A stretch of 64,000 bases of DNA. Origin: Psettodes erumei. Lineage: Eukaryota > Chordata > Actinopteri > Pleuronectiformes > Psettodidae. The notes beneath the pieces were generated by a model. That model saw nothing but the letters and a program-made list of their open reading frames with translations, searched no databases and was not told the DNA's origin. Shown in pieces: positions 26,429 to 39,300 of this stretch (position 1 is the first letter of the stretch; each line of letters opens with the position of its first letter). Position numbers and translations under genes: made by a program. The stretch lies in NCBI GenBank assembly GCA_016785225.1, contig JAFBJZ010000912.1:992001-1056000 (forward strand), given 5' to 3'.

Positions 26429-26575
26429 TAAAGGTCCCATATAGTAGAACGTAAGTTGTCCATGTCTTGTTTTATTATAATGCACATCTAGGTGTGGTGA
26501 CAGTATCAAAACTATCAATCCACAGAGAAATGCACCCAACCTGTAATCACAAATTGTGCTTTAAAACAATCCTTG
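26429..26575. mobile_element. Decayed dispersed repeat starting TAAAGGTCCCATAT
   Basis: It begins TAAAGGTCCCATATAGTAGA and includes TCTAGGTG, ACAGTATCAAAAC and CAATCCACAGAGAAATGCAC, in the same order as a dispersed repeat I recall from perciform genomes whose ends read TAAAGGTCCCATAT. Only the left portion is recognisable, so the right boundary is a guess. Non-coding. Confidence 0.5.
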
Positions 26576-28264
26576 AGGATCAGTGATGTGATGTACACTC
26601 ACCGCCCTCAGCAAAGCCCCCAGCACAGCCTACCCTGACCTGCCATTACACACACAAGACATGCTGACCATGCTTTTGAAAGCATACATAGAGTTCAAGT
26701 ATTGCAACAACACCTTGCCTTACTCAGATACTGATACTTGTTGCTCACAGGACACTATTTCTGCTTCAGGAGAGGATCAGAGGATGTGATTTAAACAGGA
26801 ATGACTGATGCCAGCCTCTGTCACACCGAATAATAGTACAAACCTTCATAAACAAACCTTTCAAAACTGCAATGCCAATGTTTTGGGTCACAAAATGATC
26901 AGACAGAAAAAAAATCCAAAATGCTCCTGCATACTGAGTCACAAACAGTTGGATGAGTTTATTGTAAAACTATACAAATACTATACAAAGTCTGGTAATA
27001 AATACACTACACCTTTAATAAAATTGCGAATGGTGATATTTTGTCAGATTAACTCTAACTACTCTAACTTTAACTCACTGGTAATTTTTAGTTATGAATG
27101 AATGAATCTAATGGCTACTAACTGCAGAGGTCACTGTTTCCTGTCAGGCTCCAGGCCATAGGCCCTTATTCAGATTTAGTTTTAATCATGATGTACTTAA
27201 GGAGGATGCTGGTGGGCATTCATCTCTGTCTTTGATACCTTGAACTCCATGCCTTTGATGCATGTACAGTATGTAAAACAGACCAGACCTGTAAAAAAAA
27301 AGGCAAAGTCCAAAAGTAACCCAGTGTGGTTTAATATAACGTCTGTTTCCCAGAACATGTCATCAACACTGAAGACACTGTCACATTTTATGCAGCGTGC
27401 TGGTTATACAGTTAAAACGCAGAAAGCTAAGACATAACATGCACTAAGATATTCCATGATCAAAGTCTTGTTTATAGTCCCTGGAGCCATGGCTCTCACA
27501 TAATGCTCACAATGGTCTGGAGCAAGATAATAGGATCCCCCCAGTTCCTGGACCACCTATAATCATGGACCTTAGGAGTATTTTTAACAGGCTACAAGAG
27601 TCAAATACAATCCAGGGCCAGTCAAATGAAAGAAACCACTTCCAAATTTAAATTAACTAATGCCAAATAAAATCAACACCATCTAATCATGTAAAATATA
27701 TAGCTACAGTAATATAGATGAGACATAACAAGACAAAAACATCATTAATTGCAACTAGGTGCTGACTTTCTTTTCCTTTTTTCTTGCTTTAGAAAAGCAA
27801 TATACATGCAAAGAATCTAAATAATCTGAAGAGACAGAAAAGTAAAAGGTTGGAGGAGAGTTATGAGCAGCACCTCTGCTAAACATTTGCATAAACAAGT
27901 TAGCAGTGAAATGTGTAGCCCCTGGCCAATTTCTTTATTAGTGAAAACACAATTACCCAGTGCAACATCATCTGATGAGACAGGCAGGAAAAAGCTCGCT
28001 ACAAGCAGAACTTTACACTTTATAAGAAAGCAATGGCAAAAGACAGACAGAGAGCTATGCACCTCTTTTAAAAAAAATGATACCCATGTAATTGTCATGG
28101 AAACGAAACCAAACTGAATTAAAGTGACGTTGCAACTGATTAATTTCTTGGCAGTCTTTACAAGTTAATGAGGAGACATGATTTTGGAAAAGTTTGGCAT
28201 GTGGAGCTCTCTACTTAGCCACCAATGATCGCTTGTGTCTCAGAAATCACATGAAAAGGAAATT

Positions 28265-28280
28265 CACACACACACACACA
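28265..28280 (+). repeat. (CA)n microsatellite
   Basis: Eight CA units. Confidence 0.9.
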
Positions 28281-30838
28281 TCAGCCTACCATCACAGACA
28301 AAGGCGAACAACACAGGCTACAGCTACACAAGGCATCAGCAGAGGAAGCACTGCCAGCTAAAGTCAACAAGTCTGACATTACAAACCCTGCACGGCCTAA
28401 AACAACAGCACCATACAATATAAAAGCAGGGCAGACAGCAGCCGTCGAGACTGCACTTTCACCAATACATGGCGTGCCACAGACCAAATTTATGTTGATG
28501 AAATTCAACAGTTTCACAAGATAGACTTCACTTCAAACTGAGCAGGGGGGATTTTCTGTTCTTTAGCAGTGGCTCTTTTATTGTCTTGATGTGATGAGTT
28601 GAGATGATTTGGCAGTGACACACATAAACAAAATGCTTGAAGTAATCCAAGCTTTTAACACTGAAGAAAAGAAAAATCTTTCAGAAAAAAATTATATGAA
28701 ACAGGATGTATCCCCCTGAAACTTCAACTGCTCATACAAATTCAGGCATGAATTTCTTTTTGGCAAGAGAAATCTGTTGTACCTTCAGCAGGCAGGATCC
28801 TGGCTCGAAAATAGATTTGACTGTAAACAAGCTGCTGTCACTCACACAGCAAAGTCAAAATATAGGCACAGAATGTTCCGCTCGTAGTGTATATATGGCT
28901 GGGAGTTAGATATCTGATCTGCATCTTGTGAATGCACAGCTTAGGAAGGCTGCATAAAAAGGTGGGAAGACCAGTCTGCAGCCTGAAATAAGGGGCATAG
29001 TGAACGCTTCTCTGACACAGGACGCAAAGTCAGCGTGAGTCATTGCACCGGTCATTGGTCACCAATACAGAAGTGCTGATACCTCACACAAAGACAAACA
29101 CAAAGACAGTGACACACATCCTTGCTCTTCCTGTTTCTGATTCACTGGGATGTGATTAAAGTGGCAGAGAAAAGAAAGGGGAGGGGGATAAATGTTGATA
29201 TAGCAGCACAGCTCATCCATTGTGAGGCCCAGTGGAATGAGATCTGCCCAGCACGAACTGTCCTGCCCCCCTCGTCCTAGAGAATAGGAACTTTCATGAA
29301 GGGACAGAACACAGCGCCCAGCTCTATGGTGACTGTGTGGGACAGAGGGAAAGCTGAGGAAGTAAACACGGTGGGAGGCTCACATTGCTGCATTTGTTTA
29401 CCACCGCAGAAAATCAGCCAGTGGGCCTGCGAGGAAAGTCTCCTCACAAAGGTTATGATTGTTACTAATTCAAAATAGTCATAGAAAAATTTAGCTGTTG
29501 ATAGCAACCTTTGATGCCAGCAAGTGGATGTTGGTTTCAATATGAAAGCCGAGGCCTCACAGAATAGCCAAAAACAATGAGAAGCAGCTGAGGGCTCAGA
29601 GCGCGTCACTCCACTCAGAGGGGTGAAAATTGTGAGTGAGTGAAATTAAGGAGAAAAAGAACATATTTCTATTCACTAGACCCTATGCCATGAGAGAAGC
29701 AGGAATGTGGGGTCAGAAACGAAGACCTCTGTTCCCTCCCATACACCAGAATAGACATGATCCACAGCACACCACCACGGTGAGGAGCTGCTGTTTTGAT
29801 ATGGCCCCACTTGACTTCTGCATTGGGTCTAAGCATTGTATCCCTTTCAAAATGTGTCCACTGCGAATTCAACAGTCTCCCTCGGGTAATGACAGATATT
29901 CCATCACAGGCTTGTAATAAATTAACGACAGATGGTCATTTTTCAGACAAAGGCTTATGAGTGGAATCAAATAATAACGATGAAATGAGCCAAGTTTGTC
30001 AAAAGCTTGACTTGCAGTGCAGGGCCTTTTCCACATCTGGCAAGTTCATCAGTGAACGGGATGCAACACAAAACATCACTCATTTCTCTCTTTCAATCAC
30101 CACTCTGCTTTACAGGCGCCTTTTAACACAGGGGGTGACATTAAAATCGTAAATGGAAACAGCGCTGAGGTCTGCGGATGGAAAAAGAAAGCTTTACTGC
30201 TCAGTTTAAAGTCACAATTCCAGCCACCTTAAGTGAACCTGAAGTTATAAACACACACAACAGTGACAATTGGGCTCATCAGAGTGCCTGTGCTCAATCA
30301 GTTACACACTGTACAATGCTGAAAAAGAAGGAAGGGACAATCAGTGAGGAAGTGTGGGTGATGAGCTTATTGTTGAACAAGGCGTGTTGCTCACATGGAT
30401 GAGAGCAGCATCTCATTCAGCTGTTGCCTCTGAAAGGACTCAGAATTCATGCTTTTGAATTTTGACATTCCCTCAGGCTTACATGATCAGCTTCAAATAT
30501 CACTCGTGCCAAAAATAAATAAAAGGGTATTGGCTCGGGATGCAAAATGTTTCATTTGTACCAAACAGGAGCAAAATAACTTGATTCTAAAAAAATAGAT
30601 GTATAAAATAAACAGCAGAGTAGACAGAGAAAGAGATAAAATTAAAAATGCTTTCTTTGTATGAGGCCTATATTTCATAACTATTCACCCTAACAGTAAA
30701 AAGCATCTTGGCATGTGGCAAACTCATGATCCCCTCCAAAAATAAGTAGCCTGTGGTCATAAAATAATAGTAATGGGGACTTTATAGTCTTAACAGGAGT
30801 TCATAAAGGATATTAAACCCCGTTAAAACTCAGTTGTA

Positions 30839-30856
30839 CCCACACACACACACACT
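30839..30856 (+). repeat. (CA)n microsatellite
   Basis: About eight CA units just left of the CpG island. Confidence 0.9.
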
Positions 30857-30899
30857 GTAACAACGCACAGCACTTTATTATCTACAGCAGTAAAATGCC

Positions 30900-31570
30900 A
30901 TAAGGTCACGACAAACTTGGGATGTTACAGTTCTTCGCCTGCCCGTTATGGAGACGTCATGCTGTGGTTGTCTCATTTTAATGTGAGCAATCATGTCAAA
31001 ATCCTGCAGCGGGGACAGAGCAGCAAAGAGCACACAAATCAAGGCACCGCGTTTATTCGCGGTGTACAACACACTGTGAAGTTGCGGCGTCATCACGCAG
31101 CGCTAAAACGGGCTACGGCCTGAAAACAGACACCGCTGTCAACAAACAAACCTGCGGACACACAGCCTCTTTACCTGGCGAACGTCAGTGTGGAGCTCCT
31201 TCACTGTTCAGTGGCTGCAACCTGTCAGACGACAGGGGAAGAGGAGAGGCAACCAGAGCCACGCAAAGTTCGAATGCAACAGCTTCAGCCCCAAACTTTC
31301 CGACCGGACGTGGGTTGGTGTATTATTCCGCTTCTGTCCTGCCAAGTTAAATAAAATAAAGAGTCCGCTATCGTGCCCTTTCCCAAAGAAAAGTCGGACT
31401 TCTCTTCCTGACAACTTTCGATGCCCGCTTTATGTCTGTTAGATGATGACTGGGGGATTGAGTGTTCTGGTTGGACAAGGAGGAAATGAAGTTTGAGGAA
31501 GAAGAAGGGGCTCTTACTGACTCCTGCAGGCGCGTCAGAGCCTCGGACCTTCATGCGGGAATTACAGCAG
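30900..31570 (-). promoter_or_regulatory. CpG-rich island, candidate promoter
   Basis: I count roughly 36 CpG dinucleotides in about 660 bp, many times the density elsewhere in the window. Clusters include GCGGCGTCATCACGCAGCGC (31084-31103), CCGACCGGACG (31300-31310) and GGCGCGTC near 31530. Unmethylated CpG islands in vertebrates usually mark promoters. No canonical TATA box is obvious upstream on either strand. A strong minus-strand splice donor at its left side suggests leftward transcription. It is isolated: no other comparable CpG cluster is seen in the window. Confidence 0.5.
31175..31560 (-). other. Candidate non-coding first exon, minus strand
   Basis: On the minus strand the sequence reads TTCGCCAG then GTAAAGAGG, a near-consensus 5' splice site with the last exon base at 31175. 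The upstream segment is CpG-rich. No ATG-initiated frame stays open to the donor: each frame meets a stop within the last ~60 bases or has no ATG after its last stop, so this would be a 5' UTR exon. A second, weaker donor (GTAAGA) occurs at about 31514 after a short ATG frame beginning MKVRG. The right edge (transcription start) is a guess. No downstream exon was recognised. Confidence 0.28.
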
Positions 31571-32369
31571 GCTGGGGAGCCCGTAAAAAGTGAAACCAGT
31601 CTGATTTATTATGATGAGTCTCAGAGGTTGAACTAGGCTCTAGTATAATAATTTGACAATTGTAAAAAAAAAAAAACGTGAGCTTTGACAGCTGACCGCA
31701 GAAACCTTGGTAATGTAAATATTATGAGAAAATGACATTTCCTTGTCGATAGACGATTAAAAAAATTGCAAATGGGAGTTATAGTGCATTAGTTCATCTT
31801 TTTTATTATTTTTAATGTGGATACTAGGGGTTGGTTGTTGGAATTCATCCTTCAGTGATGAGTTTAAACAGCATTTTCACTCATCGTTGTCTCTTGTAAT
31901 TTACTTAATGAATCGAAGCAGCCACAGCCAGAAAACGCACGCTATCATCACAAGACCATGATAGAGCTCGTGTGTCTTGATCACAAACATGCATGGAGTT
32001 TGGTGAGCCTGTACTGTGTCGTATGGATGGGAGAACTTGAACTCATCACTCACCATGGGTGTCTGCGGATCCCCTGCTGTCACGATTATGTCGCTATTAC
32101 GTGAGTTTTACTGAAACAAATTTAAAAGACATAATCATTAAACTGCACATGCTGGTCGCCTGATGGATGGGATCATTTGAGCAGAAAGCAGACCTGGTGT
32201 GTTTAAACTCGGTGTAATGACACCGCACTTAAAAGCTCCTCTCTGTGCTGGACTTTCCCCTCAGCTTTTTTTTAATCGAGCAGTAATACTACTATGTCAA
32301 CCGTTCTGCATTTTGTTCGCCTTTAACACTGATCTCATACATGGCCATTAAACAAGAAGCCACAGTCAG
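31571..32369. other. Non-coding between CpG island and repeat copy C
   Basis: Includes an A run at about 31663-31676. No TATA-type promoter element is clear. Confidence 0.45.
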
Positions 32370-32600
32370 CATAAAGTTAGCTTAGCTTAGCATAAGCACT
32401 GGAAACAGGGGGAAACCGCCAGTGGTATCAAAATCCACGCATTAGCACCTCTGGAGCTTTATATATTTTTTTAATTCATACAAATTAAAGTGTAAACATG
32501 GCAAATTGATGTTTCATGGGGATTATTTCTTGGCCTTGGAGCAGTTGCTGGGCAGTTAGCGTTGTTATTTACACGCTACTGTAGGAGAACTGGTTTGGCA
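32370..32600. mobile_element. Foldback-family dispersed repeat, partial copy C
   Basis: GTTAGCTTAGCTTAGCATAA (32377-32396) is followed by CACTGGAAACAGGGGGAAAC, AAATCCACGCATTAGCACCT and ATTATTTCTTGGCC. This matches the inner part of the family and lines up with 43970-44060 in copy B. The outer left terminus is missing, so this is a truncated, diverged copy about 0.8 kb from the CpG island. Confidence 0.55.
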
Positions 32601-35600
32601 CATAACACCCCCTTTCTCAGCAAGAAAATGCAAATGAAGATATAATGTCACATTATTCCTTTCACTCTATCCATTTGTTGTAGATACCAAAAATGATCTT
32701 CCCCTGAAGATACTATTAGATGAATTTACTGAAAACAGTATCCATTGTCAGTACTTTAATGTCCCCATTTTTGCAGGTTTTGCAAGCTAACCCTTGCCAT
32801 GTAGAGACATGACTTGAAGTTCAGTGGGGGGGGGGCCTCCTGCTGGCATAGGGATTGGACACGTCATGGATTTGGGAATCACTGCAGTTTACAAACATTC
32901 CCAGCCAGGGATTGGTCAGGCAACCTTTGGAGAGTTAGGAATGAAAGCTCAAAGAGTTATGCAGGTTGCATTCCACAGTCTTTACCTATAGTGAGTCAGG
33001 GTAAATACTGTAAAATAGTCAGCAGTGGGTCAAAGATGGCTGTCAAAAAAAGACTCAGAAGGGGTCATAATATGACTCTAATTGTGCCTCTCCTCTAAGC
33101 AGCAGTAATATGTATAGCTTGGATCTGCAGCTCAGGAGGTGAATTCTGAGTTAATGACTTAATAACCATCATGGGACCCACCTGAAAGTAAGCAAGACGT
33201 GCACTAATCACAGTACCTGCATGCCCATGATAATCACTGAAGCCTATCGTACAGACCTCTCTCAACAAGAGCAATGATGAACAACCACAGCACAGCATGC
33301 TGGGAAAAAGGGTTGAGAAACCTGACATGTGGTCTCTACTAATAACCTTATGAGTGACAAGTCATTCATCACTACAAGTATGAAAAAAATCAAACTTCAA
33401 ATGCAAATATGTGGTACACCACAGGTTGTAAACACTTTCCCGAGCTTTGGTATAAGACAGTGTGGGAAACATGATACAACATAATGACTGGATTAGGACT
33501 GACAGCTTTTATCCTCAACAGATGTCGATTACGGAACATTTTTCTTCAGAACACCTTGCTGAAGCCTCACTGTATGCAAACATTGCTCAAGCCAAGAGCA
33601 GCTGAAGCCCTCCCAAACCTGAAATCGTTGTATTATTGTTTTGTTCTTTCAGTGACATCACACTATCTATCCATTTCATCATTGATTTTAACAATGTACT
33701 TGCCCTGAAATATTCAAGTATGAAGTATTTAAATTGTCAAATGAAGGAAAATTGACCTGTGTTTCTATTTTACTCTTGTTATAAGGTACATACTCTCATA
33801 AATGCTCATAAATGTCCCCTCTCTTACATATACTGATGAATTGCAGACCACAGTTAATCTTCAACAGATTACAGAAATAATTCTACAAATACACTTAATT
33901 GGTCTTAGTCAGGCCCAGTTAAATGTAGCTGATTCATTTCGAGTCAGTTTTTGTCCAATCAGGGTGTGTTTGTTTTTGTAGCTGCTGGACCCTCATCATT
34001 GACTGGTGGCTTGTGCAGGTGGAAGACGTTCTTATTACTGTGTGTGTATGTGTGTGGGGGGAGAGGGGCTTGAACAAACTGCAGTGAGACAGAAGTCTTC
34101 ATTAATACTGAGCTATTTGTCTTGGATTTGTTAGGGGGTGCATGGGCTTCTTTCTAGCAAATGTTTTAATGCAGTGAAAAATAGCTGTGAGGTAATTTAA
34201 TGTTGCACATGCCTCAAGACAAGCATTAGGGAGTTGATACCCTTGGTTTTGTTTTTCTAAAAGGTCAAAACACAAATTAATTTAGCATAGAGAGCTATGA
34301 GAATTACATGGATGAAGAGTATTAATTTCACATTGTGTAGTCCTCATCCAGGGCCATGTCATGGAGCAAAAAAAAAAACAAGAAGCAACAATAAAATTGA
34401 TCTGATAATATAAAAAATAAATAATGCTGTATAAATTAAAAAGGTTTGGTTATACTTACATAAGGAAATCTTATAGACTACAATCGTGCTAAATGATATC
34501 CAGTATCATAATGATAAATAATAAATAAAATAAATAAATAAAATAATAAACATAATAAATAATAAACTAAATTTTAAAGGATAATTCCTCACTGTTCAGT
34601 TCAGCACTGTTTCCAAATAACTATTATCCAACATGATGTTGTGCAACTGGCTCCAAGCCTATCCACCAGCTATTTAAGAATCAGAGTTCCAATGGAACCT
34701 TGTTATAAATTATTCAATAACCCTTGTGCTACTATTACACTTCATCTGCCTAAACAGATGACCTTCAAACAACACTTCTGTATTTCTCGCACAGCATCTC
34801 ACAACAAAGCACCTCATTCAGCAGAGCTGTACAACAAAATAACCATCAGCTCTCACGTGCTACGGTAGGGTGGCTTGCCAATCAGTGGGTAAATAGTCTA
34901 TCTGCAGTGACCAATAGGAGCTAGACACAGAATCACAGCTGGGCTCAGGACACATTTAGGTTTCCAACCCAATGTTTGGTAATGAGCACCAAAGCAGTGT
35001 TATTGTGACTGTGAGATGAATTTTGGAATAAATAATACCAGATGCTTTACTTTTTAGCTATGCAGATCTCACAGCAAAAATGTCAATTCATAAGTATAGT
35101 AGAGATGGGTTTTCTTTCTTTTTTGCCCCCCTGCAAATATTTGGCTTTCTCCATGTCCATATGACAAAGTGTTCCCTTCTCTGGGTGTGTCCTGGGGACC
35201 AAAGGGCCCAGGGCTTTCCCTCAGTAGTTAAACCTTCACTCTAACTGTTGATTGCAGGGTGGAAAAGGGATTTGGTTTTATGATTCACAATCTCAACAGG
35301 GACCTCACCATGGCAGCTCATATAATATCCTAAATAGCTTTGCTCATATTGGATTGCATGCTGCATTTCCCTGGTTTTAACATCCAACAGTTTGTGAACA
35401 ACGAGACTCTATATGCTTGCAGTTGACACTCCCACTGTGGGACGCTACTTTAAAAGCTATTACAGTAATACACATCATTCATCATGGTCACAAATGAGCC
35501 CTGAGGTAAGTGAAAATTGTGGCCTGTATATGCCTTTGGGCTTCAAAACATGTGTAATTGACATTCGCTAAACTAGTGTTTTTAATACAGGCAATAAAAG

Positions 35601-36164
35601 ATGACATACAGCAGCTGACAGATTAACAGCAAATCAGTAAATAGGCTACAAGAAGAACAAACTGTTTCCCAATACCTCCTGAAGACACCCTTCTAACAGT
35701 GGGACACTGATGGTGAGTGTCTACTTCATTCATTTTGCAGCAGTAATGGGCAGCTACAAAGTCCAGCTGAGGAGTCAAGAACTTGGATCCCATTGTGGCA
35801 AACTGCTGATAAATTTTTCACCAGCCACATGGTTAAGCAAAAAAGATGCGGCAGCTGCTTCTGGTTTCCCTTGACTCATTCCATCTAATGTTTGGTTTTC
35901 ATCACTGCACCGGCCACCTGTTCTGGTCCAGCATTAGGATGCCAACTAAGCTGGACAGACGGAACATAAAAATGTCGTGCTCATAGTAGAGGAAGAGTGG
36001 AAATGTTTTTCAGCAGCCATGTTATAGTGCAAAAATATGGTAAAGTAAGGACTCTATTGATATTTACTTACTTCCCACTGCTTTCCACATTAGCAAAATC
36101 CACCTTCACTGAGCAACACTGTACTGTATGACTTTGAACATGGCTATTTGTTTTTTATAGCCAA
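32601..36164. other. Non-coding, nothing recognised
   Basis: Holds the AT-rich tract at 34511-34570 and a run of ten Gs near 32826. No gene. Confidence 0.55.
34511..34570 (+). repeat. Imperfect (TAAA)/(TAA) tract
   Basis: About 60 bp of interleaved TAAA and TAA units, almost free of G and C. Confidence 0.85.
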
Positions 36165-36182
36165 GTAATTCCTAGGAATTAC
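36165..36182. repeat. 18-bp perfect palindrome
   Basis: GTAATTCCTAGGAATTAC equals its own reverse complement. The half-site TAATTCC could bind a dimeric factor, but this is untested. A second inverted repeat lies about 150 bp to the right. Confidence 0.85.
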
Positions 36183-36329
36183 ATCCATATTGGGCAAATA
36201 TGCCAACCTCAATGCCAACGCTGCATGCCATGCAGGTTGTAGTGTGCCCTTCAAATGTGAGAGAATGAGTCTAAGGGTGTGCCTTTATGTGTGTTGTCTG
36301 TATGTTGCTAAGAGTGTGTTTATGAGAGT

Positions 36330-36355
36330 ACTTTTGTCCGCTAGTGGACAAAAGT
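36330..36355. repeat. 26-bp near-palindrome
   Basis: ACTTTTGTCC (36330-36339) and GGACAAAAGT (36346-36355) are exact reverse complements around GCTAGT. Counting the inner CTAG, 12 of 13 base pairs match. Confidence 0.85.
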
Positions 36356-39300
36356 CCCTTAAAGCAGCTTCAGGATTGCAGCGGAGGAAAAACAATTTAC
36401 CCACTTGAAACAACTAACAATCACCTCCACTTTAAACCCTCAAAAAAGAAAACCTGAAACGTACTTCCTTGAAAACAGCCTTCAAAATCGATTTCAAGCA
36501 GAATGAAATGCGTAATTGGCGGCAGAGTTTGATATGGGACAGCAGGCTTTTCCCTTAAGAGAAGCTCCTGAGCAGCCATAAGCTTCCATTAAACACCTGC
36601 AAGTGGAAGGCAATTGATGCACAGAGCTGAGTTTGTTTAACAATGATCCTCTGCAGGCTTGTCATAGAGCAGTAAGACACTACTCTGCACACTGCAGTAA
36701 CAGAGTTGGGACCTCCGTGACTGCTTGTTTTGCAATTTTATGACTTTCTGACAGGGAAACAGAACAGGACATGCCTGCTTGTTCTGCTTATTACTGAGGT
36801 GAGCCTACAGCAGTGTCTGTTTCATGGCTTATTGCCACACTGATGCAGAGCAGAGCAAAACTGACGGACTGTGTGGGAGATTAGACAGAGGGAAAGGCAG
36901 CATCTGAAGATGTCTATGTCTCAACAACAGCCCTGTGAATGAGTGAAGAAATGTTTTGCTGGAAATAAGGTCTCACTCTCTTATTTGTGACAGCCTAAAT
37001 ATTTAGTCTCCTAACATGATGCTCCTTACATGGACTATGCTAAATGAAAATCCCCTGCTACTGGCCAAACTGACTAAACACAGGGTACCTTCTGCTGAAA
37101 CGTGGTCACAGGATAACGTGATGTATTCGTCACCACAATAAGCACTGACCACAACTGTGCATCAAAAAGCTTTGTATATGTGTATGCTGTGTCAGTTTTA
37201 AATATCACAGGGAGTAGGTGAGAAAGTTCTGTGAAATTACTTTGTTAAAGTTTCTTTTCCCCTGGCATTTCAAATTATTGCCATGTCACATTAATTGGAG
37301 GACAGATCCACATTTTATGACTTACAGTTCTTCTACTACATAACACTGCAAAGATATAAACATAGGCTGACTAGGAAAAAAACACATCACACTTCACCAA
37401 CCAGCCCTCAAATAAACAAACAACCACCATATATTAGAGCAGAGGTTCAGCTCTCTATTTGGAGACCTTGTAAAGATGCTTTGAGAAGCATAATGACTCT
37501 AATTAAACTGCACCATACACATCAACCATTTGTGGACACTGTATCCTACGTTAAACAACAGATGACTTGGAAAGGTGGCTCTGTCTTGTGGCAGGATGAG
37601 GCCTCCCTGAGGATGTTAAATAGGCTGATCAGTTATCTTAGACAGAGAATCAGCAAGAACTGTAAATGTAAATGTAAATGCTAATGAACCAGTTGGCTTT
37701 GGTTAGTTCAAAACCTCTGCACCCTGTCAACTTCCAAAAGTGTAAGGCCAATCAGCTCGGACGAATCTTACGGCTAATTGAAGCTCCCTGATTCTGAACC
37801 CAGCAGGTTTTCCTCTTTAAGCCCCCTCTACTATAAAAACACTTCCATGTATTTTCTGAGGAACACACCAGGAAGTCCATGTAAAATCTGATCTCTGTCA
37901 CAATGCTGTGAAAGCCAGCATTCTCCATAAAATGAGGTGGGTCTGTGACCACGGGGAGACTTTTCATGGCGTGAAAGCTTGCACATCATAGTTACTATGA
38001 GAACTGGGACTCTGAGGATATTCCAGTGGAGCAGTAATTAGGTTGTTAAGAAAGAGAAGCTAGGGAGAAAAGAAAGAGCGGCGAACACACACACACATGC
38101 AGTAAGTGAACAGTATGGTGCATACGTGTTCATGTGTTAGAACAATTACAGCACAAGGTCTGGGTGAAGGGTGAACCTGCCATACCCACCATGGGGCTCA
38201 TTAGGAGTCATGACAGATTTTTACAGTTTACACTCCACTGATCATTTAATGCCATCTCAGGACTGACCTGATCATCTGAGCTCTGTCTTTTTTCTTGTGT
38301 GTCTGCAAACAGGCTAATTTAACCACAGGGAGTATGTCAAGTAGACTACTTGAATTCAAAGCAGCATCTGTCTCCTGCTGTAATGAGAAAAATGGAAATT
38401 TTCTCACAGAATTATTGTAAAAATATTATGTGAAAAGCTGCCGAGCCTGCAAATTGAATTAAATGCCAAATCAAAGCATTTTTGAGATTGATCAGCCACT
38501 GAGGCTGGGATCATCATAATCCTCATGCCATATTCAAAATGAGCTCATGGACAAAGTTTAAACTGATAATTATGATGCTAATTTAAGAAATAAGTGACAT
38601 CATCACCACACTGACACTTCTTTTTGCTGCCAATTGATGGATAATGTAAATACTATAAACATTTACTTAGCATTAATGAGGATCCCTCACGGTTGACATA
38701 AGGGTGTCTGTCCCCCTGTCTGTCTGTCTGCAGGGCCCCTATGACGGGTGTCTGAGCATGCACGATAAGGAGCATCTGAGACCCAGCCATCTGGAACACA
38801 GGGGTGTACCTTGGCAGCCATGCTCCACTAATCACCTTCTGTAAACATACAGTAGTGTTTATATGTAAGCCATAATGAGTCTGTTGTTACAGCATGAAGA
38901 TGGCACGTACGTTCTCCTTGTCTTTGATGCAGATGGCACAGCCAGATAATAGGTTGTCAGAGCTCGCCTGAGGGTCAGTTTAGATTAAAGTCTCACATGT
39001 CCTTGAAGAACTGTGGCCATAATGCTCCTCAGTGAGGAAAAAACGTGGTCCTGAGACTTTTAGTGGAAACAAAAATCATGTAATATGTAACTCCTCTAAA
39101 TCAGTTGTTAGACACTAGAAAATAAAAGGCCAAGGCTTGCAGACTACAGCAAATTGTCTGCTCCTAGGGTAGGGTTAGCTGTCCCTTGCCTCTCTTACAC
39201 TGTAGAAATCCCAGTGAGTAAAGACTTTTTAGTTGAATCATATTAGAGCACAGGCATAGACAGGCTCCTGATAGTATTATGATGGTAGTGCTACATTATA

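Larger units (their letters stand above)
26576..30899. other. Non-coding, nothing recognised except CA microsatellites
   Basis: Frames are short and unrecognised, including 110 codons on the minus strand at 29277-29609. If the CpG island is a minus-strand promoter, this would be the start of its first intron. Confidence 0.5.

Noticed and set aside
26593..26606. A relic of the transposon's terminal repeat (TACACTCACCGCCC)
   Set aside because: Only the outer 11 bases match exactly and similarity stops there, with no partner repeat nearby; likely chance.
31285..31554. A minus-strand coding first exon starting MKVRGSDAPAG
   Set aside because: The frame runs into low-complexity sequence and has no family. 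It would need the weaker donor at about 31514. Mentioned only as an alternative.
37295..37684. A 129-codon open frame as a gene
   Set aside because: Its C-terminus is a low-complexity product of an AAATGT tandem and the rest resembles nothing; the base composition matches the neighbouring non-coding DNA.
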